Below, piece after piece: positions 9,643-18,137 of a stretch of 36,496 bases of DNA. The notes beneath the pieces were generated by a model. It was not told where the DNA came from and did no database searches. It worked only from the letters and a program-made list of their open reading frames with translations. A program made the translations under genes and the position numbers. Source of the stretch: Acidimicrobiales bacterium. GTDB lineage: Bacteria > Actinomycetota > Acidimicrobiia > Acidimicrobiales > CADCSY01. Location: contig JAOBWJ010000400.1 in assembly GCA_025463335.1 (NCBI GenBank), positions 1-36,496 of the forward strand, written 5' to 3'. Each line of letters opens with the position of its first letter. The stretch's first letter is position 1.

Positions 9643-10224
9643 ATGGCCTATCCGGCGACGCTCGAGCTCGATGCCAGCCCCGAGATCGCCAACTGGCGAC
9701 CGCTGGTGCATTGGCTGCTCGCCATCCCGCATCTCCTGATCGCGTACGCCCTGCAGCAGGTCGCTCAGGTGGTTGCTCTGATCAGCTGGTTCGTCATCGT
9801 CTTCACCGGCGAGCTGCCAGCGGGGCTCGCCGGCTTCCAGTGTCTCGCCATCCGGTACACCGCCAGGGCCTACAGCTACGCCTTCTGGTTGCGGGAGCCG
9901 TATCCGCCGTTCGAGTTCGCCATGACGGGCACCGATCCCCGCACCGATCCGTTGCGCGTAGACCTGCAGCCGGCACTCACCGACCGCAACCGGCTGACGG
10001 TCGGTCTCCGCTTCATCTGGATCATCCCGGCCGCGCTCTTCGCCATCGTGCTCAGCCTCGCCGCGACCGTGGCGTTGCTCGTGGGATTCTTCGCCGTCCT
10101 GTTCACCGGTCGCTGGCCCGCAGGCCTGCGCGACTTCGTGGTCGGGAGTGGCCGCTACTTCGTCCGGCTCACCGCGTACGGGTACCTGCTCACTGATGAG
10201 TATCCGCCGTTTGCGCTCGAGTAG
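9643..10224 (+). CDS. Membrane protein with two DUF4389-like repeats
   Basis: Two halves share FTGxxPAGLxxF...YPPF patterns; multiple TM segments. Confidence 0.8.
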   Translation: MAYPATLELDASPEIANWRPLVHWLLAIPHLLIAYALQQVAQVVALISWFVIVFTGELPAGLAGFQCLAIRYTARAYSYAFWLREPYPPFEFAMTGTDPRTDPLRVDLQPALTDRNRLTVGLRFIWIIPAALFAIVLSLAATVALLVGFFAVLFTGRWPAGLRDFVVGSGRYFVRLTAYGYLLTDEYPPFALE

Positions 10225-10236
10225 GCGCCCTGTCGA

Positions 10237-11124
10237 TCAGTCGGGCGATTTCCGCGGTGACTGGTCGACCGAGTCGACGACGTAGCGCTCGGGCACCATC
10301 GTCTGCACGGACTTCGGCGGGCGCTCGTAGGAACGCCGCTGGCGCGGGGGCAGGACGACGTCGTCCAGCTTCACGTGCTCGTACTCGACGAGGTCGAGCA
10401 GGTGACGCATCAGATTCAACCGGGCTGAGCGTTTGTCATCGGCCTCCACCACCCACCACGGTGACTCCTTCGTGTCCGTGTAGGCGAACATCTCGTCCTT
10501 GGCTTCCGAGTAGTCGACCCAGTGGGAGCGCGCCTCCAGGTCAATGGAGCTCAACTTCCACCGCTTGCGCGGGTTGTCGATGCGCTTCTGGAAGCGTCGT
10601 TCCTGTTCGTCGTCGCTGACCGAGAGCCAGTACTTCACGAGCATGATCCCGGATCGGATCAGCGCCGCCTCGAAATGGGGGCAGTGGCGCATGAACTCGC
10701 GGTACTCGTCATCCGTGCAGAAGCCCATGACCCGCTCGACGCCCGCTCGGTTGTACCAACTGCGGTCCATCAACACGATCTCGCCGGCGGCCGGCAGGTG
10801 GAGGACGTAGCGCTGGAAGTACCACTGGCTCCGCTCGCGCTCCGTTGGCGCGGGAAGGGCAACGACGTTGCAGAACCGCGGGTTGAGGAGCTCGGTGATT
10901 CGCTTGATCGTGCCCCCCTTGCCGGCGGTGTCCCGACCCTCGAAGAGCACGAGGAGCCGCAGGCCTTCGTGCTGAATCCATTCCTGCATCGTGAGCAGCT
11001 CCGTCTGGAGGTGCTCGAGCTCGGCTTGGTACTGGCGGCCGGTCAGCCGGATCGGCGCACCTGCCTTCATCTTGGATGTCTTGGCTACCGCGATCGTCAC
11101 TGTCAGCCCTCCCTCGTCGCGCAT
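10237..11124 (-). CDS. ppk2: Polyphosphate kinase 2 family protein
   Basis: LLVLFEGRDTAGKGGTIKRITELLNPR Walker A, IVLMDRSWYNRAGVERVMGFC, NPRKRWKLSSIDLEA motifs. Confidence 0.95.
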   Translation of the reverse strand: MRDEGGLTVTIAVAKTSKMKAGAPIRLTGRQYQAELEHLQTELLTMQEWIQHEGLRLLVLFEGRDTAGKGGTIKRITELLNPRFCNVVALPAPTERERSQWYFQRYVLHLPAAGEIVLMDRSWYNRAGVERVMGFCTDDEYREFMRHCPHFEAALIRSGIMLVKYWLSVSDDEQERRFQKRIDNPRKRWKLSSIDLEARSHWVDYSEAKDEMFAYTDTKESPWWVVEADDKRSARLNLMRHLLDLVEYEHVKLDDVVLPPRQRRSYERPPKSVQTMVPERYVVDSVDQSPRKSPD

Positions 11125-11777
11125 CACGCTTCGGCCAGCACGCTCCTCCGTCCGGGCACACCCGAGAGGAGGTTGAGCACCCCTCCGATCGCCAGCCCGA
11201 GCGCCGCGCCGCACAGCACGTCGAGCGGGTTGTGCGCGCCGACGTAGACCCGGGCCACCATCACCAGGCCGACGCAGCTCCACAGCACGGCCTTCCACCT
11301 GCCGTGCAGGTAGGGGGACACGAGCATGGCGAGGGCAGCAACGAGCACGGCGTGGCCGGACACGAAGCTCTCCCCGCGGATGCTCACGTCGCCGCGGCGA
11401 TGGACGTCGCTTCCGATCGAGGTCGCCGGCCGCTCGCGGGTGACCATCGCCTTCACGACCCGCTCGAGCACGAGCTTCCCCGCAGTTGCGACGAGCACCG
11501 CCACAGCGAGACGGAAGTGGCGCAACGCGGCAGCAACGGCGGCCACGATGGGCCCCACCACGACGTTCCCAAGCTGTTGGAAGGGCCAGAGCAGGGGATA
11601 GAGGGCCTGGGGCAGATCGTTGATGGCGTGGAAGACGGACTCCTCGGTCCCCGAGACCGAGCCGTCGCGGACTGCCAGCATCCCCAGGCCGAGCACGGCG
11701 ACACCGATTGCGACCACAGCAGCGTCGAGCGGGCGGCGAATCCACCGAAGAGGTGCCCGGAAAGCCTCACGATGCAT
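11124..11777 (-). CDS. PAP2-superfamily membrane phosphatase
   Basis: KAMVTRERP, FVSGHAV, ARVYVGAHNPLDV: all three PAP2 catalytic motifs intact. Confidence 0.88.
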   Translation of the reverse strand: MHREAFRAPLRWIRRPLDAAVVAIGVAVLGLGMLAVRDGSVSGTEESVFHAINDLPQALYPLLWPFQQLGNVVVGPIVAAVAAALRHFRLAVAVLVATAGKLVLERVVKAMVTRERPATSIGSDVHRRGDVSIRGESFVSGHAVLVAALAMLVSPYLHGRWKAVLWSCVGLVMVARVYVGAHNPLDVLCGAALGLAIGGVLNLLSGVPGRRSVLAEA

Positions 11778-11895
11778 GGCCTGTCCTCTCACCAGCGACT
11801 CGCCGGCGACCGACCGAACCCTAGGCGTCGCCCGTGGTCATGTGGGACAATTGCCGCGATCCACGGGGCGCACGCCGTCCGAGAGGAGTGGACCA

Positions 11896-12831
11896 ATGCG
11901 CGGTTCCCGAAGGGCCCCAGCGCTTGGATCAACGCTGTTCCTCCTCCTCACGCTTCTCGGTTGTGCTTCGAGCTCGAGCACCGGTCAAGCCGACTCGACC
12001 GCACTGCGCGACGACGCGATCACCGTCGCCTCGTTCGACTTCGGCGAGAGCCGCCTTCTCGCCGAGATCTACTCGCAGGCGCTGGAAGCGGGTGGCTACC
12101 GCGTGCGCCGCGCCGTCGGTCTCGGACCTCGCGAGTTCGTCGCTCCGGCCCTGTCGCGGGGTCTTGTCGAGTTCGTGCCCGAGTACGCGGGCACCGCGCT
12201 CCAGTTCCTGAGCCTCGGCGTCGATGCTCCGACCGCCGATGTCGCGGCGACGCACGACGCCCTCCGGCGGGCCGCCGCCAGAGACCACATCACGACGCTC
12301 GCCGCGGCGCCCGCCCAGGATGCCAACACCTTTGTCGTCACCCGTGCGACGGCGACCGACAAGCAGCTGGGTCGCCTGAGTGATCTGTCCGGCGTGGCTG
12401 CCGATCTCACGTTCGGAGGTCCCCCTGAGTGCCCCACTCGGGCCCTGTGTCTTGGCGGGCTCAAGGACGTCTATGGGTTGTCGTTCAAGGAGTTCGTGCG
12501 CCTGGACACCGGCGGGCCCGTCACCCGCCAGGCGCTTCAGAACGGCAACGTCGACATTGCGCTGTTGTTCACCACCGACCCTGCCATCGGCGACGCCGGC
12601 CTCGTCGAGCTGGCCGACGATCGGGGACTGCAACCGGCCGAGAACATCACGCCCCTGATCCGGACGGAGGTGGCCGACCGCTGGGGGCGGCCGCTTACGG
12701 AGCTCATCGACGGCGTGTCGGAGCAGTTGACGACCAGGGGGCTTCGCGAGCTGAACGGCGAGGTGGCCGGCGCCGATGCCGACCTATCCGCGATCGCAGC
12801 GAGCTGGCTGCGCACAAGGGCGCGCCCATGA
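11896..12831 (+). CDS. Glycine betaine/choline-type (OpuAC) substrate-binding lipoprotein
   Basis: Lipobox LLTLLGC; ITVASFDFGESRLLAEIYSQALEAGGYRVRR...GLVEFVPEYAGTALQFL signature of quaternary-amine SBPs. Confidence 0.85.
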   Translation: MRGSRRAPALGSTLFLLLTLLGCASSSSTGQADSTALRDDAITVASFDFGESRLLAEIYSQALEAGGYRVRRAVGLGPREFVAPALSRGLVEFVPEYAGTALQFLSLGVDAPTADVAATHDALRRAAARDHITTLAAAPAQDANTFVVTRATATDKQLGRLSDLSGVAADLTFGGPPECPTRALCLGGLKDVYGLSFKEFVRLDTGGPVTRQALQNGNVDIALLFTTDPAIGDAGLVELADDRGLQPAENITPLIRTEVADRWGRPLTELIDGVSEQLTTRGLRELNGEVAGADADLSAIAASWLRTRARP

Positions 12832-15041
12832 CCATTGGCGAATCCGCTACCTCCAACTCGGCCCCCGTTGTGGTGGGCGATCTGGGCTCGCCCCTGCCCC
12901 CTGCCGTCCGCCGTGCCCGTCGCCGGCGTCGACCGTCGGGGACAGCGCCGCCGCTCCCGAGAAGCATCGGCCTCACCGGAAAGGCGTGGTTGGTGACCTT
13001 CGTCGCGTTGGTGGCGTGGGGCATCGTCACCTTCACGTCGGACGCAGTCCAACGGAGCACCGACCGTGCCGACGCGGCGATCCTCCGGTGGTTCGCGAGC
13101 CTGCGTACGCCGTGGCTGACAGATGTGATGAAGCCCATCGGACGCGTGGGCTCGGGCTGGACCATCACCGCGGTGACCGTGGCTCTGCTCGTTGCCCTCG
13201 CCGTGTTCAAGCGGTGGCGGCACCTCCTCACCTTCCTGGGCAGCCTCGTTGTCTTGTTCTTCATCGGCGCCCGCCTGTACGAGGGCTTCACCCGCCCTCG
13301 GCCGTTCGATGTGACGACGATCGACCGCTGGGCGGGCTTCTCGCTTCCCGCGGCGCCGGTCGGGGTGGTGGCCTTCGTCGCCCTCGGGATCACCTACTCG
13401 CTCGTCGTCGCCGGTCGACCCCGGACGATCGCCAAGGGCATCACCGCGCTCATCGTCGTCGTCTTCGCCGGATCGCAGCTCTACCTGGCGACGTACCACC
13501 CCTTCGATCTCGTGGTCGGGATCGCGCTGGCGACCGCCGTGTCGGTCAACGCGTTCCGGTTCTTCACGCCCAACGACTCCTTCCCCGTCACCTACCGGCG
13601 GGGCAAGACGGCCCATCTCGACGTCGGCGGACGGCGGGGCGAGGCGATCAAGCAGGCGGTGCAGGACCAACTCGGGCTCACCGTCCTCGAGATCAAGCCG
13701 GTGGGTCTCGAGGGATCGGGCGGCTCGACCCCGCTCCGGCTTCGCATCGCCGGCGACCCGGACACCTTCGTGTTCGGGAAGCTCTACGCGATGAGCCATG
13801 TGCGCTCCGATCGTTGGTACAAGCTGGGGCGGACGATCCTCTACGGGCGGCTCGAGGATGAAGCCCCGTTCCAGTCGGTCCGACGGCTGGTCGAGTACGA
13901 GGACTACGCCGCCCGCCTCCTCTCGGATGTCGGCATTCCGACGGCGACGTCGTACGGCATCGTCGAGATGACCCCGGAACGCGAGTACCTGCTCGTGACC
14001 GAGTTCTTCGACGGCGCCAAGGAGATCGGGGAGGCCGAGGTCGACGACGACATCATCGATCAGAGCCTGCGGTTGATCCGCAAGCTCTGGGACGCGGGGT
14101 TGGCCCACCGCGACATCAAGCCCGCCAACCTCCTGGTCCACGACGGCCAGGTGGAGCTCATCGACGTGTTCTTCGTCCAGGTCCGGCCGTCGCCGTGGCG
14201 CCAGGCCGTCGACCTGGCAAACATGATGCTGGTCCTCGCCGTCCGCACGGACGCCGAGCGGGTCTACGAGCGGGCGCTGCGGCTGTTCACCCCGGACGAC
14301 ATCGCCGAGGCCTTCGCCGCCACCCGCGGCGTCGCCAGCCCGACCCAGTTGCGGACGATGATGAAGCGCGACGGACGGGATCTGTTGGCGCAGTTCCGCG
14401 CGCTCGCGCCCAGCCGCCGTCCGATCGCGCTCCAACGCTGGAACGTCCGGCGAATCGCCTATTCCCTCGCCCTCGTCCTCGGCGCCATCATCGTCGGGCA
14501 GTTCACCGGGGGCCTTCTGTACCCCACCTACGACCTGCCGCTCGCCAGCCGACCGACCTGTGGAACCAGCGACGTGATGGTCCTCGCGGCCCAGTCGGTC
14601 CCGTCGGCAACGTCGGTTCCGTGTGTGGCGACCCTCCCTGCCGGATGGACCATCGACGGCCTGGACGTCAAGCGCGGTAGGGCGAGGTTCTGGCTCGGCT
14701 CCGATGTCGGCGGCGATCGCGCCGTGGAGGCCACGCTTGTGCCGAGGGAGAGCTGCGACGTGTCGGCCGCCACCGAGGTGCCGAGCGACGAGGTCGGCAT
14801 GCGCCGGTACGAACAGCCCGAGCAACTCCCTCCCACGATGCGGAGCGTCCGCTACTACGTGTTCCCGGGCGGCTGCATCACGTATCGAATGGCCTTCGAC
14901 AGCGCCGCCACGTCGGCTCTGCTGTTCGACGTCGACAGCGCGCTGGGCTTCCAGCCTCGGACCGAGTTGGTCGACTACGTACGGGACCGGAACGGTCTCC
15001 GCCTCTGTGGGGCAGGCGTCGATTGCACGGGCGAGGGCTGA
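12828..15041 (+). CDS. Fusion: degenerate PAP2-like TM domain, protein/small-molecule kinase-like domain, TM, C-terminal Cys-containing extracytoplasmic domain
   Basis: ATGA overlap with SBP gene; RX6RP (RLYEGFTRP) but PSGH replaced by PAAP; kinase HRDIKPANLLV...VELIDVFF; TM RRIAYSLALVLGAIIVGQF. Confidence 0.82.
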   Translation: MTIGESATSNSAPVVVGDLGSPLPPAVRRARRRRRPSGTAPPLPRSIGLTGKAWLVTFVALVAWGIVTFTSDAVQRSTDRADAAILRWFASLRTPWLTDVMKPIGRVGSGWTITAVTVALLVALAVFKRWRHLLTFLGSLVVLFFIGARLYEGFTRPRPFDVTTIDRWAGFSLPAAPVGVVAFVALGITYSLVVAGRPRTIAKGITALIVVVFAGSQLYLATYHPFDLVVGIALATAVSVNAFRFFTPNDSFPVTYRRGKTAHLDVGGRRGEAIKQAVQDQLGLTVLEIKPVGLEGSGGSTPLRLRIAGDPDTFVFGKLYAMSHVRSDRWYKLGRTILYGRLEDEAPFQSVRRLVEYEDYAARLLSDVGIPTATSYGIVEMTPEREYLLVTEFFDGAKEIGEAEVDDDIIDQSLRLIRKLWDAGLAHRDIKPANLLVHDGQVELIDVFFVQVRPSPWRQAVDLANMMLVLAVRTDAERVYERALRLFTPDDIAEAFAATRGVASPTQLRTMMKRDGRDLLAQFRALAPSRRPIALQRWNVRRIAYSLALVLGAIIVGQFTGGLLYPTYDLPLASRPTCGTSDVMVLAAQSVPSATSVPCVATLPAGWTIDGLDVKRGRARFWLGSDVGGDRAVEATLVPRESCDVSAATEVPSDEVGMRRYEQPEQLPPTMRSVRYYVFPGGCITYRMAFDSAATSALLFDVDSALGFQPRTELVDYVRDRNGLRLCGAGVDCTGEG

Positions 15042-15064
15042 CGAACCGTGGAGGTACTGGACCG

Positions 15065-17470
15065 ATGAGCTCCGTCGCCCACCCGCCGATCAAGCTCGGT
15101 CTCCCGTCGGTGAACTTCGACACCAGTCCCGCCGGCGAGCGGTACTTCCGTCATCCCGGCGACGTCGTCAGGTTGGTGCTGTGGGGCACCGGTGTCTTTG
15201 TGCTGGCACTGCTGGTGGCCGTGGGGACGTCGACGAGCGACGGTGTCACCACCGATCTCGGACGAGTCGCCGCCCGCCTGGCTCTGTCGATCCGCCAGCT
15301 CGTGCTGGCGCTCACACAGGTGGTCGCCGTCGTGGTCCCTGCGGTCGTGGCAGTTGGCCTCGTCGTCCGGCAACGCTGGCGGCGCCTCGGCGTCGTCACG
15401 GCGGCCGCTGTCCTCGGGGCTGGTGCCTGGCTGGGGCTCGAACGGGGGCTGGATCTACCTGGCCGGCTCGCCGACGCAGTGACCACCGGCACCTGGGTGG
15501 CCTCGCCGCGGTTCCCCTCGCTGGCCTACCTCGCCGGTGCAACCGCCGCCGGCATGGTGGGGAAGCCGTGGCTCTCCCGATCATGGCGGCGAGCTGCCGA
15601 CATCGGCGTCCTCGTGCTGGCAACGGTGATGGCGGTCGCCGGGAGTGCCGGTGTGCCCGAGCTGCTCCTCGCCGTGTGCACGGGCGCCGCAATCGGTGCC
15701 GCGCTGTTGGTGGTCGTCGGCGCACCGAATCGACGACCGTCGCCTGCGGCCGTCGCCGCCGCGCTCGGCGACGCCGGCTTCGACGTCGCCGGGCTCGAGC
15801 TTCGTCGCGCCCAGGGTGGCCGGGCCCAGCTGTACTTCGCCGAGTCCACGACGGGCGAGCGGGCGTTCCTGAAGGTCTACGGCCGTGACAGCCGCGACGC
15901 CGATCTCCTGTACCGCGGCTATCGCGCGCTCCTGCTGCGCGGCCCCAACGACAGGTGGCCGTCGTCCTCACTGAAGCAGGACGTCGAGCACGAAGCGTTC
16001 CTCTTGCTCCTCGCCCGGCAAGGCGGCGTCGTCTCTCCGGACGTGGAACTGCTCGCTGCCCTTCCTGACGGCTCGGTCGTGCTCACCATGGAGTACATCG
16101 ACGGGGACCCACTCGACGCGCTGCCGCCCGACGACATCGACGACCGGGTCCTCGACGCCACCTGGCGCGACGTCGCCGTGCTGCACCACCACCGACTTGC
16201 GCATCGGGCGCTCCGCGCCGGGAACATCCTGGTGGACGACCACCGCCCGGTGATCGTCGACTTCGGCTTCGCGGAGGAGTCGGCGACCGCGAGGATGCAG
16301 GCGCTCGACCGAGCCGAACTCCTCACGTCGCTCGCTGAGCTCGTCGGCCCCGAACGTGCCGTTGCCGCCGCGGCGCGGGAGATCGATCGAGCCGACCTGT
16401 CGACCGCCCTCCCCTTCTTGCAGCCGCTCGGGCTCTCCGCCGCGACCCGGAAGCGGGCCTCGAAGTCGCTGCTCACCGACCTGAGGAGCGCGTTGGCTGC
16501 CGTCACCGGCACGGAACCGGTTCCACTCGAACGTCTCGTGCGGGTGAAGCCCCGAACGCTGCTCACCATCGCCGCGCTCGTCGGCGCCTTCTACGTGTTC
16601 CTCCCCCAACTGGCAAACGTCGGTGACAGCTTCCGGGCGTTGCGCTCGGCGAACTGGGGATGGCTGGTCGTGGCGGCCTTGCTCTCCGGCCTCACGTATG
16701 TCGCCTCGGCGGTCGGCCTGTCCGGTGGGGTGCCCGAGCACTTGCCTCCCATCCCCACCGTCGAGGTGCAGCTGGCATCGTCATTCGTCAACCGGGTCAC
16801 ACCCGCCAACGTCGGCGGGATGGCGTTGAACGTGCGCTTCCTGCGGAAGGCCGGCGTCGATCCGGCGGAAGCGGTGACGGGTGTCGGGCTCAACTCGATC
16901 GCCGGCGCCATCGTCCACCTGGTGTTGCTCGTCTTGTTCTTCGCCTGGGCGGGCCAGGCCAAGGAGGGCGGGTTCTCCATCCCCGCGGGAAGCAAGGTCC
17001 TCATCGCCATCGCCGCCGTCCTGGCCGTCGCTGGTGTCGTTGCCGCGACACGGCGAGGGCGCCGGCTCCTTCGCACGCACGTGGTCGGCTTCCTGAAGCG
17101 TTCGGTGGCGAGCATGGCGACACTGGCCCGATCACCGTTGAAGATGGCTGCCCTCTTCGGCGGCTCCGCCGGTGTCACGCTCGCCTACATCAGCGCCCTC
17201 GCGGCATCCGTCGCCGCATTCCACGGAGGCGTCACGGTCGCCGAAGTGGGCGCCGTCTACCTGGGATCGTCGATGATCGCGGCGGCGGCACCCACGCCCG
17301 GCGGACTGGGTGCACTCGAGGCGGCGCTCGTCGCGGGATTCACCGGAGTGGGCATGGAACCTGGCGTCGCAGTCGCGGCCGTACTCGCGTACCGGCTGGT
17401 GACGTACTGGTTGCCGGTCCTCCCCGGGTGGTTCTGCTTCCACCTGTTGGAGCGCCGTGACCTCATCTGA
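15065..17470 (+). CDS. Fusion: N-terminal TM region, pseudokinase-like domain, flippase-like LPG-synthase TM (UPF0104) domain
   Basis: FLKVYGRD, VEHEAFLL, HRALRAGNILV, VIVDFGFAE kinase landmarks; C-terminal NRVTPANVGGMALNVRFLRKAGV and APTPGGLGALEAALVAGFTG typical of UPF0104. Confidence 0.83.
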   Translation: MSSVAHPPIKLGLPSVNFDTSPAGERYFRHPGDVVRLVLWGTGVFVLALLVAVGTSTSDGVTTDLGRVAARLALSIRQLVLALTQVVAVVVPAVVAVGLVVRQRWRRLGVVTAAAVLGAGAWLGLERGLDLPGRLADAVTTGTWVASPRFPSLAYLAGATAAGMVGKPWLSRSWRRAADIGVLVLATVMAVAGSAGVPELLLAVCTGAAIGAALLVVVGAPNRRPSPAAVAAALGDAGFDVAGLELRRAQGGRAQLYFAESTTGERAFLKVYGRDSRDADLLYRGYRALLLRGPNDRWPSSSLKQDVEHEAFLLLLARQGGVVSPDVELLAALPDGSVVLTMEYIDGDPLDALPPDDIDDRVLDATWRDVAVLHHHRLAHRALRAGNILVDDHRPVIVDFGFAEESATARMQALDRAELLTSLAELVGPERAVAAAAREIDRADLSTALPFLQPLGLSAATRKRASKSLLTDLRSALAAVTGTEPVPLERLVRVKPRTLLTIAALVGAFYVFLPQLANVGDSFRALRSANWGWLVVAALLSGLTYVASAVGLSGGVPEHLPPIPTVEVQLASSFVNRVTPANVGGMALNVRFLRKAGVDPAEAVTGVGLNSIAGAIVHLVLLVLFFAWAGQAKEGGFSIPAGSKVLIAIAAVLAVAGVVAATRRGRRLLRTHVVGFLKRSVASMATLARSPLKMAALFGGSAGVTLAYISALAASVAAFHGGVTVAEVGAVYLGSSMIAAAAPTPGGLGALEAALVAGFTGVGMEPGVAVAAVLAYRLVTYWLPVLPGWFCFHLLERRDLI

Positions 17471-17495
17471 TGACGGAGGGGTCGAGCGAACCCGA

Positions 17496-18137
17496 TCAAC
17501 GGCGCTCCTCGACGGGCAGTCCCTCACCTCCGAGACCGAACGACCAACGCACGAGTGTCCCCGTCAGCAGCCCGAGCCCAGCGCCCCCGATCGCATCGAG
17601 CGGCAGGTGAGCGCCGGCGTAGATCCGCGCGACCGCGACCGTGGTCGCCAGCCCGTAGGCCACGGGCCGCCATTCACGGGGAAGCGATGGCGTGAGCACC
17701 GCGGCGAGGGCAAACGCGACGGCGGCGTGGCCGGAGACGTAGCCGACGCCGCTCGCCTTCTCCCGGATGTGGAAGTCGATGAGCAGCGCCCCGGGGCGTC
17801 CTCGCGACACGAGCGCCTTGACCACCTTCGCTGACCACCAAGCGACCTGGCCGGCGGCCACCGTGGCCAGGGTCAACCTTCGTTGCCGGGTGAGGGTGAA
17901 GACGGTGGCGGCGACGGCGAGCGATCCCGGAAGGCTCCCGAGCTGCATCGGCGGCCACAACACCGGCCACAACGCGCCAGGTAGGTCGTTCACGAACGTG
18001 AAGACCCGCGCTTCCCACGGGGGTACGTCGTGGCCCGCCACGACGATGAGCCAACTTCCCGCCAGCGCAGCGCTCCCGCCGAGAACTGCCGCGACCTCGG
18101 CGGCGTTGCCCCGCCGACGGCCCGCCGAGGTGCTCAC
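17496..18137 (-). CDS. PAP2-superfamily membrane phosphatase, paralogue of the 11124-11777 gene
   Basis: KALVSRGRP, YVSGHAAV, ARIYAGAHLPLDAIGG; shares VNDLPGALWPVLWPxMQLG with INDLPQALYPLLWPFQQLG. Confidence 0.88.
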   Translation of the reverse strand: MSTSAGRRRGNAAEVAAVLGGSAALAGSWLIVVAGHDVPPWEARVFTFVNDLPGALWPVLWPPMQLGSLPGSLAVAATVFTLTRQRRLTLATVAAGQVAWWSAKVVKALVSRGRPGALLIDFHIREKASGVGYVSGHAAVAFALAAVLTPSLPREWRPVAYGLATTVAVARIYAGAHLPLDAIGGAGLGLLTGTLVRWSFGLGGEGLPVEERR

